Origin: Bacillota bacterium
GTDB taxonomy: Bacteria; Bacillota; Proteinivoracia; UBA4975; VEMY01
Length of the DNA: 47,755 nt
Direction: 5' to 3'
NCBI GenBank assembly: GCA_009711825.1
Contig: VEMY01000036.1
Location: forward strand, 1-47,755
Positions within the stretch are counted from its first letter, which is position 1; each line of letters opens with the position of its first letter. The position numbers were made by a program, and so were the translations under genes. Positions 8,888-16,529 of the stretch are shown in pieces. The notes under the pieces were generated by a model. It searched no databases. It saw only the letters and a program-made list of their open reading frames with translations, and was not told the DNA's origin.

Positions 8888-9547
8888 TTAAACCATGCTG
8901 AGGGCAGTAAAGAGGCAGATGTTGGCGAGGATGTGGGAGTAGATAGTGTACCGAATGGTGCCGGATTTGGCAGCCATGTAATTCCAAGAGTCCCAACACC
9001 GTGCCGCCACCCAGGAGCATTAAAACTTCTTGGCTGTCCCAGGGGGATTTGGCCAGGAATGGTCCCAGATGCCAGGCAGCGAAGCCCAGGGCGGGATAGA
9101 TGATGCCGAGCATGGTCTGCCGGGGGAAGAGGGCGGTGAATGTGCCCCGCCAGAGAACCTCCTCCAAAAACCCGTTCCAGACAGACATGGGGATTGCCAT
9201 CAACAGCATCAGCCAGGTGGCCTGGGGCCAGAGTTCCCGCTCGCTTTCAAAGGGGGCGGTTAGGAGCAGGGAGATATGATCAAGGGGATGAACAGGAGCA
9301 GTGCGCCCAGCAACGCGGGACGACCAAAGGGTTCGGCGCTGGTTTTGAGCATTTTTTTCAAGCCTTGGCGTCCCAGTAGCCAGAGCGGGAAGGCCAGGCA
9401 CCAAAAGAACCAGTAAATGGCATAGCCAATAGAAAAGGAAAGCATGTGGTGCAGGTGCGCGCTGGCGTTCATCAGCAGGTAGACACTCAAAGGGGTTAGA
9501 ATCGGCGCTAGGATTAGAGCAATTTTTTTCAGTTTGAGATTTTCCAC
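8888..9547 (-). pseudogene. CPBP-family intramembrane metalloprotease, frameshifted
   Basis: Start GTG 9547 follows AGGAG. The first frame encodes about 90 residues with several membrane helices (IALILAPILTPLSVYLLM, AIYWFFWCLAFPLWLL). Near a C4 run (9284-9287) the reading moves to the frame that carries the CPBP motif NGFLEEVLWRGTF (EExxxR) and GFAAWHL, the metal-binding glutamates and histidine. A second shift near 8980-8990 is needed to reach the C-terminal NYMAAKSGTIRYTIYSHILANI and the stop at 8888-8890. CPBP (CAAX-like) proteases act in the membrane on prenylated or bacteriocin-like peptides. Two lesions make it nonfunctional unless they are sequence errors. Confidence 0.75.
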
Positions 9548-9567
9548 AAGGGTTACTCCTTTCTGAT

Positions 9568-10620
9568 TTAGAGTATGACTATGGCGAGGACAATCAGGGC
9601 GATGGCGCCTACCAAGCCGAGGTCTCCGCCCCAGCGCAAAGGCAGTTCTTTTGTGCCCTCGGGCAGTGGCGGTGTATCCGGGTCAAAATACTTGTACAGA
9701 CTTTCGCAGATGGGAGCGCTCAGGCCTTTGGAGCGCAAGAATGCAAATAGTTCATCGGTCAGGTGTCGCATTTCATCCCGGGCTGCCTTGGGGCGGCCCT
9801 CCATGCTGGCCTTGCCCAGTTCCTTGCGCATGATGATTTGCAGGAGTCCGACCATGATTGGCTCGGGGATTGAACGGTGGATGCGGATCATCGCGCCGGG
9901 GCTGGGCGGTATGCCCGCCTTGTTCAGGGCGCGCAAGGCTTCTCTTTGTCCCCGGAGGGTGAGAACCAAGAGGTCTCGGGTGTTGCCCATGCGCTTCATG
10001 CTGATATTGGCCGCGTACATGGCCGGGGCGAAGGCGGGAATCATCAGGGCGACGTGGTTTTTGAGCCAGGCGTCCATATCTTTACGGACCTGGACTTTAT
10101 AGCCCCGCATCGATACCAGGACCTTAGCCACTTTCCTGGTGCGGTCAGTGACGCTGCCGTCGGTCTCGCCAACAGGGATGGTCCATTTGCGCTTTTCGTT
10201 CACCGGCATCACCCGCATCAGGTGGCCGTCCCGCTGGCCGCCGGGGTAGGGGAAGCCCATCATTACCCTCTCTTTGCCCAGGGGGCCTGCCAGGTCATCA
10301 AAACCGGCGGCGGTGTTAACCATGAACAATAAGGTGGGGACCTTTTTATTCGCTGCCAGTGTGGGGATGATCTCGGTAGCCTGGTTCTTTCGCATGACGA
10401 TAACCAGGTCGTAGTAATCCTCGGGGGTAAAGCGGTCGGTGACCTTGACCCGGGCCACTTGCTGTTCACTGGACCCATCTTCAACAATGACTATGCCATG
10501 TTGCTTGATGTCCGCCAGGCGCTGATTGCGGGCGAGAACGGTGACGTCATGGCCGGCTTCGTGCAAACGGGCAGCTTTGAGACTGCCCAGGGGGCCGGCG
10601 CCAAAAACTAAGATTTTCAT
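9568..10620 (-). CDS. ketopantoate reductase-like (ApbA/PanE) protein with a C-terminal membrane anchor
   Basis: A 350-residue protein. Residues 1-150 form a Rossmann fold (MKILVFGAGPLGSLKAARLHEAGHDVTVLAR) of the ApbA/PanE kind, which reduces 2-dehydropantoate with NADPH in coenzyme A synthesis; the helical C-terminal half follows to about residue 320. Unlike usual PanE (about 300 residues) it ends in a hydrophobic helix (LGLVGAIALIVLAIVIL), so it probably sits at the membrane. Substrate is uncertain, as many paralogues are not true PanE. GGAGG precedes ATG 10620, and it overlaps the small upstream gene by four bases (ATGA), showing one operon. Confidence 0.8.
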   Translation of the reverse strand: MKILVFGAGPLGSLKAARLHEAGHDVTVLARNQRLADIKQHGIVIVEDGSSEQQVARVKVTDRFTPEDYYDLVIVMRKNQATEIIPTLAANKKVPTLLFMVNTAAGFDDLAGPLGKERVMMGFPYPGGQRDGHLMRVMPVNEKRKWTIPVGETDGSVTDRTRKVAKVLVSMRGYKVQVRKDMDAWLKNHVALMIPAFAPAMYAANISMKRMGNTRDLLVLTLRGQREALRALNKAGIPPSPGAMIRIHRSIPEPIMVGLLQIIMRKELGKASMEGRPKAARDEMRHLTDELFAFLRSKGLSAPICESLYKYFDPDTPPLPEGTKELPLRWGGDLGLVGAIALIVLAIVIL

Positions 10621-10862
10621 CGGTTGGTTTCCTCCTTTTTGTGGGCCTCCAGGGCGGTAAATTCCAGCCCCAGATCCCTGAGTTTTGTAAGCAGTCCGTA
10701 GAGGGCAGCAGTGTCCCGAACGGAGCCGCTGAGTACTGTAGTGCCAGAAGCGGTGCGGACTAATTCCAGGTCCAACCTGCGGGACCAGAGCTGATCCAGA
10801 TGGCCGGGAATTGTGATCTGCAGCTGCCAGGTTGCGTTTTGAGACTGGCTGATTGATTTCAC
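10617..10862 (-). CDS. small protein of unknown function, coupled to the PanE-like gene
   Basis: An 81-residue protein overlapping the next gene by four bases. Its middle (RTASGTTVLSGSVRD, then LYGLLTKLRDLGLEF) resembles a short conserved segment, TVLTG...DQAALHGLL..RDLGL, that I recall from small hypothetical proteins of several phyla; no function is known to me. GTG 10862 is used but AAAGGA abuts it directly, so the start is uncertain. Confidence 0.6.
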   Translation of the reverse strand: MKSISQSQNATWQLQITIPGHLDQLWSRRLDLELVRTASGTTVLSGSVRDTAALYGLLTKLRDLGLEFTALEAHKKEETNR

Positions 10863-10954
10863 TCCTTTGTTGGTTTTTCTGGCTTTAGTTTAACTGGGAC
10901 AGCCGCTAGCAGGAACTGACCTAGGTAAGGTTGAGGTCAGGGTAGAGTAAGGTA

Positions 10955-10980
10955 CACAAAAAACCGGCCTGAAGCCGGTT
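10955..10980 (-). terminator. rho-independent terminator of the MalT-like gene
   Basis: On the minus strand AACCGGC (10980-10974) pairs with GCCGGTT (10968-10962) and is followed by TTTTGTG. The hairpin overlaps the last base of the upstream gene's stop. Confidence 0.75.
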
Positions 10981-13243
10981 CAATGTTTGAGGATATTTAG
11001 TTCCCGGGCCCGGGCAAGGGCCTCGGCTCTGCGTTTAACCTGTAATTTGCTGTAGAGATTGGTGACATGCCACTTGACTGTTCCCACCGTCAGGTAGAGA
11101 CGATCGCCAATCTCCTGTTGCTCAAGCCCTGCTCCATCAGGGTGAGAATTTCCAACTCCCTAGAGCTGAGCAAATCGTCCTAGGCAGAAGCCGAGTGATT
11201 TCAGCGCCAGCGTCCCAAAATGCCTGCCGGAAATCTTCGCCGGCGGCGGTCTCCAGGGCCTGATTCAGCAAGTGAGGGCCTGTTCCCTGTCTACCTGGAA
11301 GGTGAGAAAGCCGGGGAGTCCCTGGTCGCGCTGGATTGCTTCCAGTTCGCCGATTGCCTGGCGGACCCGGTCTAGTTGCCGGGAGGAATACCCGATGAGT
11401 ATTTGGCTGTAGAGACACCAAGCGAAGATTGGTTTTTCCGGTCGGCAGGCGGCTAGGGCAGCAGAGATCTTTGCCTGGGCCAGTTCCAGCTCGCCTCGTT
11501 CCCGGGCCAGCAAGGCCTGGAGGGCATGGATTGCTCCCGTCCGGGGGAGCTGCTCCAGCTTATGTTGCCGGATGTATTCCTGGAGCTCGGCACATAATTG
11601 CTGGCAGTCGTGGAGCTGCCCTTGTTGCCAGCGCAGCGTGCCTAATTTCCAGCCCGCTAACAGCACACTGAACGGTAGGTGGGATTTTTTACCCAAGTAA
11701 ATTGCCTCGGAGTAGAAATCTGCCGCGCTTGGCAGTTGGCCCGCCAGGGCGTGGCCATCGCCGGCGGCCAAAGTGGCGAAGCTGCGCCACAGGATTTGCT
11801 CCCAGGGCAGTTTTTCGATGGCCTCCTGGGCCCAAGCGAGGATATTTTCCGGGTCATTTTGGAAGATGGCCAGATAGGTGCGGATGACCGCCAGCATGCC
11901 GCTGACTTCATCTGTCTGGTTGACCGGGACCGAGTCCAGGAGCGCTGGAAGCTCCCGGAGCTTGCCCTGGATCAGGGCCCCCAGGGCCCGGTAAGCTCCC
12001 AGGCGCGGAAATCGGGTCAATATCTCCGGGGGAAGCGTGTCGAGAATGTTGGTCATCCGGGCGAGGCCCAGTTGGCGCCAAATTGTCTGGGGGTGAGAGT
12101 TCAGCAAGCTAGCCGCCTGTTCCAGGTCATCGGCGGCCAGGGAGTGGCCAAGCGCTGCTCCAAAATATTGGTTTTCTGCAAGCCAGGCGGCGGCCCGCTG
12201 GTGCAGGCTGGCCACTTGTTCAGGTTTCTGTTCCTGAAGATGCACCTGGAGCACGTGGGCAAAAAGGGCATGGTAGCGGTACCAGGGCCCAGTGGCAGGG
12301 CCCTGAAAAAGATTGTTTCCGGCCAGCTGGTTGAGGAGCTGGCCGCTGTCCTGACGGCCACTTACTGCGTCGCAGAGCTCCGGGTGGAGCCAGGTGAGGA
12401 TAGATGTCTGAAGCAAAAACTCCTGCACTGACGCCGGTAGCTGGTTCAAAACTTCAGCTGTTAGATAATCCAGGACATGGCGGTCGCTGCCAGTGAAGTT
12501 TGTAATGAAGCTGGTATTGTCTGCTCCGGACCGGAGGGAGGACGCCACCAGTTGAAGCCCTGTTATCCAGCCCTCAGTGCGCCTGTTGAGGGCTGTCAGT
12601 TCCTGCCCAGGGGCACATCATTAAACAGGGTCGCCGCTTCCTGGTCGGAGAAACGTAAGTAGCTCTGGCTGAGGGTGAGCAAATGGCGTTTTGCCTGCCA
12701 GTGGGCCAGGGGCCAGTCGGGGTCGTAGCGGGTAATTACAACGATGTGCACGGTTGGCGGCAGTCGTTCGATCAGGAAGGCGAGGTTATCGCTTACAGTC
12801 TGGTCTTCTATGAGGTGAAAATCGTCCAAAACTAGAAAGAGCGGCGTTTCCAGGTTGGCCAACTCGTTGAGCAAGCCGATGAGCTTGTCTCGGTCGATGC
12901 TCATTTGGGAAAGGGAAGGAGCGCTCAGGGTTTGCAGGGTACTCTGACCCACTGGGGCAACTTTGCCCAGGGCGCTGAGGAAGTAAAGCCAAAACCGGCT
13001 GGGGTCGCTATCTGTATCGTCAAGGGAATACCAGGCAACCCGTTCGCTATGTTCTGCAAGCCATTGCCGCACGATGCTTGTCTTGCCATACCCGGCGGGG
13101 GCGGTGACAAGTGTCAACTTGCGGTGAAAACTGCCATTGCTCATCAGCTCGCTGTTAAGCAGTTCCAGTAGTTTGGGACGGGGCAGCAAACGGGGTTGCA
13201 GGGGAGGCGGGGTAATTTTCAGTTCCAAAAGTTGTCCTGGCAT
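10980..13243 (-). pseudogene. MalT/LuxR-type ATP-dependent transcriptional regulator, multiply frameshifted
   Basis: Start ATG 13243 follows GGGAGGG. The N-terminal NTPase region carries Walker A (APAGYGKTSIVRQW) and Walker B (LFLVLDDFHLI); then TEGWITGLQL, TPR-like repeats (LARERGELELAQAKISAAL), and a C-terminal LuxR helix-turn-helix (SSRELEILTLMEQGLSN..., LTVGTVKWHVTNLYSKLQV) ending at TGA 10980-10982. At least four frame breaks are needed to join these parts, near 12604, 11274, 11179 and 11116; each is repaired by restoring one base in a short C or G run. The full protein would be about 750 residues. Such regulators sense small inducers. Decayed unless the breaks are base-calling errors. 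Confidence 0.82.
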
Positions 13244-13338
13244 TGGTAGACCCTCCCAGGAATAAGAATGGTATTTTAGCAATTAGTTCGTGATAATTAC
13301 CCCGGTTCCCTGCGCAGGAGCGTAGAAAAGATTCAGTA

Positions 13339-13367
13339 TTGAACGCTTGGCAAGAATGGTTTATGAT
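13339..13367 (+). promoter_or_regulatory. promoter of the MurJ-like gene
   Basis: TTGAAC (13339-13344), a 17-base spacer and TATGAT (13362-13367) stand 28 bases before the TTG start. Confidence 0.6.
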
Positions 13368-13395
13368 TTGAGAGGAAGCAAAGGGGGCAGCAAGA

Positions 13396-14955
13396 TTGAA
13401 GAAGTCATCATTATTTAAGGCAACAACTCTTTTGATGATTGTGACAATGATCAGCAAATTTGTCGGGTTTGGACGCGAGGTGGCAATTGCCAACTTTTTT
13501 GGCGCCACCATCTACACCGACGCCTACTTAATTGCCCTGGCGGTGCCAACGGTTTTGTTTGGCCCGGTAATGAAGGCGATCAATTTTGTGTTCATCCCGA
13601 TTTTTGATAAATTTCGCCGGGAGGGCAGGGACAAGCCCCTGGCCCTGCGTTTCACCGGTTATGGCTTCTTGGTGACAACGCTTCTGTTTATAGTGCCGGT
13701 GCTTCTGTTCCCGGCCGATGTGGTGCGTTTGTTTGCCCCTGGCTTTGACGAATATGCGGTGGGTGTTGGCGCCACCATGGTGCAAATCTTGATCGTGCTC
13801 ATTGTCTTCCGGTTTTTGTCGGCGGTATTTACGGCAATTCTCCATGTGGATCGCAACTTTGTCGTCCCCGGCCTCACCGGTTTTCCCTACAGCTTGATAA
13901 TCATAGGTTTCAGTTTTTTGCTTCATCGGCAGCTGGGAATTTATGCCTTGATCTGGGGCACCTTCTTCGGTACCTTGGCCCAGTGGCTGATGCTGATACC
14001 CTGGACTGCCAAGTCCCGGTTCCAAGGGGCGCTGACTGATAAGTGCGCCGATGGCCTCAGGCATATAGGTTTGCTATTGCCGCCGGTTATCCTCGGCAGC
14101 ATGGCCCAGCAGGTGAAGGCAATGATTGACCGGATGTTTGCGTCTGGTCTTGCTGAGGGCAGCATTTCCTACCTCAGCTACGCCAGCATGATCTACCTCC
14201 TGCCTCTGAGTTTGTTTGTGACAGTGGTAATTACAGTCGCTTACCCTAGTATGGTGGAGTATGCCAATGAGGGAGACATGGCGAGCTTCAAGGACACCTT
14301 GAATAAGTCTTTGGGGTCGATGTGGTTTTTGTTGATGCCGGTGGTGGTTGGATTTATAGTGTTTACCGGCCCGATGGTGACGCTGATCTACGAGCGGGGC
14401 GAGTTTGACGCTCTGGCCACAGCTGAGACCGCCTTCGCCCTGCGCTTTTACGGCATCGGCCTAATTGGCGCCGCCTTGCATCAATTGATGATCAAGTGTT
14501 TCTATTCCCTGAAAGACACCCGGACACCCCTGTATGCCACCTTTATTATGATTGCCGTGAATATTGGCATAAACTTTGCCCTGATTGGCCCCCTGCGCCA
14601 TGGCGGCCTCGCCTTCGGCACCGCCTTGGCGGCCCTGACCGGTGGCGGATATCTGTTTGTTATCCTCAGTCGTCGCATCGGTCGTTTGGTGGAAGCGGGC
14701 TTCTGGCTGAATATGGCCAAGTCGGTGGTGGCAGCCGTGGTCATGGGCCTGTGTTTGCTGGTGGTCAGCACCTTTGTCGGGGAAATCGGGCACTTGTCCT
14801 TTATCTGGCAGGCCTTGTTGGTGGGCAGTGTGCTGGTGGCCAGCGCCGGAGTTTATTTCTTGGTGGCCTGGGTCTTGAAAGTTGACGCCCTGACCGAGGT
14901 AGTGGCCATGGGCAGAGAGTACCTGGAGCGCAGGCGTTCAAAGAAAATAGCATAA
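13396..14955 (+). CDS. murJ: MurJ/MviN-like lipid II flippase
   Basis: A 519-residue polytopic membrane protein of the MOP (MATE-like) superfamily with about 14 hydrophobic segments. The opening (LLMIVTMISKFVGFGREVAIANFFGATIYTDAYLIAL) and the mid-region (GGLAFGTALAALTGGGYLF) match MurJ/MviN proteins, which move lipid II across the membrane for peptidoglycan synthesis. Related flippases handle other lipid-linked polymers, so the exact cargo is inferred. The start is TTG 13396 with GGGGG ahead of it. It stands alone between a promoter and a terminator, divergent from the broken MalT-like gene. Confidence 0.88.
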   Translation: MKKSSLFKATTLLMIVTMISKFVGFGREVAIANFFGATIYTDAYLIALAVPTVLFGPVMKAINFVFIPIFDKFRREGRDKPLALRFTGYGFLVTTLLFIVPVLLFPADVVRLFAPGFDEYAVGVGATMVQILIVLIVFRFLSAVFTAILHVDRNFVVPGLTGFPYSLIIIGFSFLLHRQLGIYALIWGTFFGTLAQWLMLIPWTAKSRFQGALTDKCADGLRHIGLLLPPVILGSMAQQVKAMIDRMFASGLAEGSISYLSYASMIYLLPLSLFVTVVITVAYPSMVEYANEGDMASFKDTLNKSLGSMWFLLMPVVVGFIVFTGPMVTLIYERGEFDALATAETAFALRFYGIGLIGAALHQLMIKCFYSLKDTRTPLYATFIMIAVNIGINFALIGPLRHGGLAFGTALAALTGGGYLFVILSRRIGRLVEAGFWLNMAKSVVAAVVMGLCLLVVSTFVGEIGHLSFIWQALLVGSVLVASAGVYFLVAWVLKVDALTEVVAMGREYLERRRSKKIA

Positions 14956-14960
14956 ATTAA

Positions 14961-14988
14961 TCCCCTCTGGCGCAGAGGGGAATTTTTG
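14961..14988 (+). terminator. rho-independent terminator of the MurJ-like gene
   Basis: TCCCCTCTG (14961-14969) pairs with CAGAGGGGA (14973-14981), followed by ATTTTTG. Confidence 0.9.
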
Positions 14989-15015
14989 TGGGAAAAGCAA
15001 AGATATCTAGATTTT

Positions 15016-15423
15016 TCAAGTGGGGGATATTACCTGTAGACCATTGATATTTTGGAACCCTTGGTCGGTTGTGAAGACATGCGTAATCCCGTTGTTAAGC
15101 ATAACAGCCAGATGGATAAGGTCTCTGGACGAGAGGGTGGGGTATTCAACGGTTAACTCCCTGGCTAGTAAAATGTCGGGAGGTTGCACTGATAATATAT
15201 ATCCCTGCATGATTGTATAGAAGGAATCGAATAGTTGTACTCCCAGTTTGCGCTCATTGATACTGTAATACCGATAGAGAATTTCCTGAAAAACTTCTGT
15301 ATTGGTATATGCCTGAATTTCTCCACAGGCGATAGCTTTCATTATCTCGAGGCAGCCTGTTTTGCAAGGGTGTTCTTTGCCTGCAGCGTACATCGGGATA
15401 TTAGTATCTATGAAAGCAATCAT
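15016..15423 (-). CDS. PIN-domain toxin (VapC-like ribonuclease)
   Basis: A 135-residue PIN protein. The acidic metal-binding residues are visible: MIAFIDTNIPMY (Asp), a Glu in TNTEVFQEIL, SSRDLIHLAVMLNNG (Asp) and HVFTTDQGF (Asp). VapC toxins cut tRNA or rRNA and stop growth when released from the antitoxin. It overlaps the antitoxin gene by four bases (15420-15423). All PIN residues are present, so the module looks functional. Confidence 0.85.
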   Translation of the reverse strand: MIAFIDTNIPMYAAGKEHPCKTGCLEIMKAIACGEIQAYTNTEVFQEILYRYYSINERKLGVQLFDSFYTIMQGYILSVQPPDILLARELTVEYPTLSSRDLIHLAVMLNNGITHVFTTDQGFQNINGLQVISPT

Positions 15424-15671
15424 TTGCGAAATTTTCCCGACTCAATTTCGCGTTTCATCTCTTCCCAGGAAGCGACTGGTGCATTAAGCCCAGCCATTTG
15501 TTCAACAGCTTTTAATTTATCTGTATTGATTGCCAGGTATTTCTGGTCAATAGCTTCCCGTACCAGGTTGCCGACAGATGTATGCCTTTTGTTTGCCTCC
15601 GCTTTCAGCCTGTTCAACTGCTCTGGATGCAGACGGACTTCTAGGCGAGCAGAAAGGTTTTTATCCTGCAT
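15420..15671 (-). CDS. VapB-type ribbon-helix-helix antitoxin
   Basis: An 83-residue protein. ATG 15671 is chosen because AAGGAGGG lies six bases upstream; the frame is open further but without homology. The N-terminal half, LSARLEVRLHPEQLNRLKAEANKRHTSVGNLVREAIDQKY, has the ribbon-helix-helix pattern for DNA binding; the C-terminal half (ASWEEMKREIESGKFRK) would wrap the toxin. It is co-transcribed with the PIN gene and should repress its own promoter. Confidence 0.82.
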   Translation of the reverse strand: MQDKNLSARLEVRLHPEQLNRLKAEANKRHTSVGNLVREAIDQKYLAINTDKLKAVEQMAGLNAPVASWEEMKREIESGKFRK

Positions 15672-15700
15672 CTTAATCCCTCCTTGTAAGCTGGAGTTAC

Positions 15701-15732
15701 GTACATTATACCGTACATGATTTCCTTGGCAA
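15701..15732 (-). promoter_or_regulatory. promoter/operator of the VapBC-like pair
   Basis: On the minus strand TTGCCA (15732-15727), 16 bases, and TATAAT (15710-15705) form a promoter. GTAC motifs at 15701-15704 and 15713-15716 bracket the -10 as a short dyad, a likely antitoxin site. Confidence 0.6.
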
Positions 15733-15776
15733 GTATTCAAAGGTATTGAGCTTTACTGAGAAGGGATAATTTTTCA

Positions 15777-15926
15777 CTAAGAATATTCTTTTAGGCGGGA
15801 TATAGACTCATCCAATGCATCCAGCAGGTCGAGGGCTGCTTTCGGAGCGGCGAGTGTTTCGGCTATATAATTTACTACGTCTGCTATATCACGATTAGCG
15901 ACCGGGAGATACGAAAGCTTATACAT
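15777..15926 (-). pseudogene. ParE/RelE toxin, truncated to 49 residues
   Basis: ATG 15926 overlaps the stop of the Phd-like gene by 8 bases and encodes MYKLSYLPVANRDIADVVNY, then LAAPKAALDLLDALDESISRLKEYS, ending at TAG 15777-15779. This is the N-terminal half of ParE-type toxins (normally about 95-100 residues); the strand-rich catalytic half is missing and is not found downstream in any frame. The toxin is therefore probably inactive and the antitoxin an orphan. Confidence 0.75.
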
Positions 15927-16203
15927 CCTCCTCATCCTTCTTTTGAATCTTGCGCCGAAGATTGGTAAACACTTCGTTATGCGTAAGGCGCTTGCCGGTG
16001 GCCTTGGCTTCCAGCTCCGCTTCCTTCAGTTTTAAGTAGATTTCGCTGTCAAACTGATGGCGCTCGTATGCCTTAATGCTCATGACGACCATATCGCCAT
16101 ATCCGTTTTTTGTCAAAAAAACAGGCTCGTTGCTTTCACGAACTGTCCTCGATATATCGGCGAAATTGTTGCGAAGGTCGGATACAGGTCTGATATGTGG
16201 CAT
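15919..16203 (-). CDS. Phd/YefM-family antitoxin
   Basis: A 94-residue protein from ATG 16203, with AGGGGGTG five bases upstream (GTG 16212 is an alternative). IRPVSDLRNNFADISRTVRESNEPVFLTKNGYGDMVVMSI is the Phd/YefM fold that binds DNA and toxin; the tail is acidic and charged (KKDEEDV). It precedes a truncated ParE toxin. An inverted repeat TAGCTTA/TAAGCTA (16222-16228 and 16247-16253) just upstream may be its operator. Confidence 0.88.
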   Translation of the reverse strand: MPHIRPVSDLRNNFADISRTVRESNEPVFLTKNGYGDMVVMSIKAYERHQFDSEIYLKLKEAELEAKATGKRLTHNEVFTNLRRKIQKKDEEDV

Positions 16204-16325
16204 GTTTTTCACCCCCTATAGTAGCTTAGCGTAATATTATCATAATTAAGCTAAATAGGTAATGACAGAATTGGTGAGGAGATAATAATGTCGGCTCTAG
16301 GCGCGTGGGAGCTTTTTTAAATTGT

Positions 16326-16355
16326 TTGACAACAGCAGAGAAAACATATTATAAT
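16326..16355 (+). promoter_or_regulatory. promoter of the giant RHS gene
   Basis: TTGACA (16326-16331), an 18-base spacer and TATAAT (16350-16355) are near consensus. The transcript would have a leader of about 165 bases. Within it TTTAATGGGTG occurs twice (16370-16380 and 16387-16397), a direct repeat that could bind a regulator. Confidence 0.75.
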
Positions 16356-16480
16356 TCATAATAATGAAATTTAATGGGTGCGGGGTTTTAATGGGTGATT
16401 TTTGCTTCTAGAAACATTAGCAGTCGAGGCTATTCTCTACAACTAATTACAGCATAAACACATAGTTTTGTGTGTACGAA

Positions 16481-16522
16481 CAACTTGCCCGATAAATTTA
16501 TCTGATTCCATCGGGGAGGTTG
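16481..16522 (+). promoter_or_regulatory. leader hairpin that hides the RHS ribosome binding site
   Basis: CAACTTGCCCGAT (16481-16493) pairs with ATCGGGGAGGTTG (16510-16522) at 11 Watson-Crick positions plus one G-U. The right arm contains the GGGGAGG that serves ATG 16530. When folded the site would be sequestered, so translation may depend on temperature, a protein or an upstream event. The pairing is seen; the regulation is inferred. Confidence 0.5.
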
Positions 16523-16529
16523 TTTTATT

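Noticed and set aside
16289-16320. Ten-codon ORF (MSALGAWELF) with GAGGAG ahead of it, before the RHS promoter
   Set aside because: Too short to support; at most a remnant of a lost gene, and the following T run may be a weak terminator.
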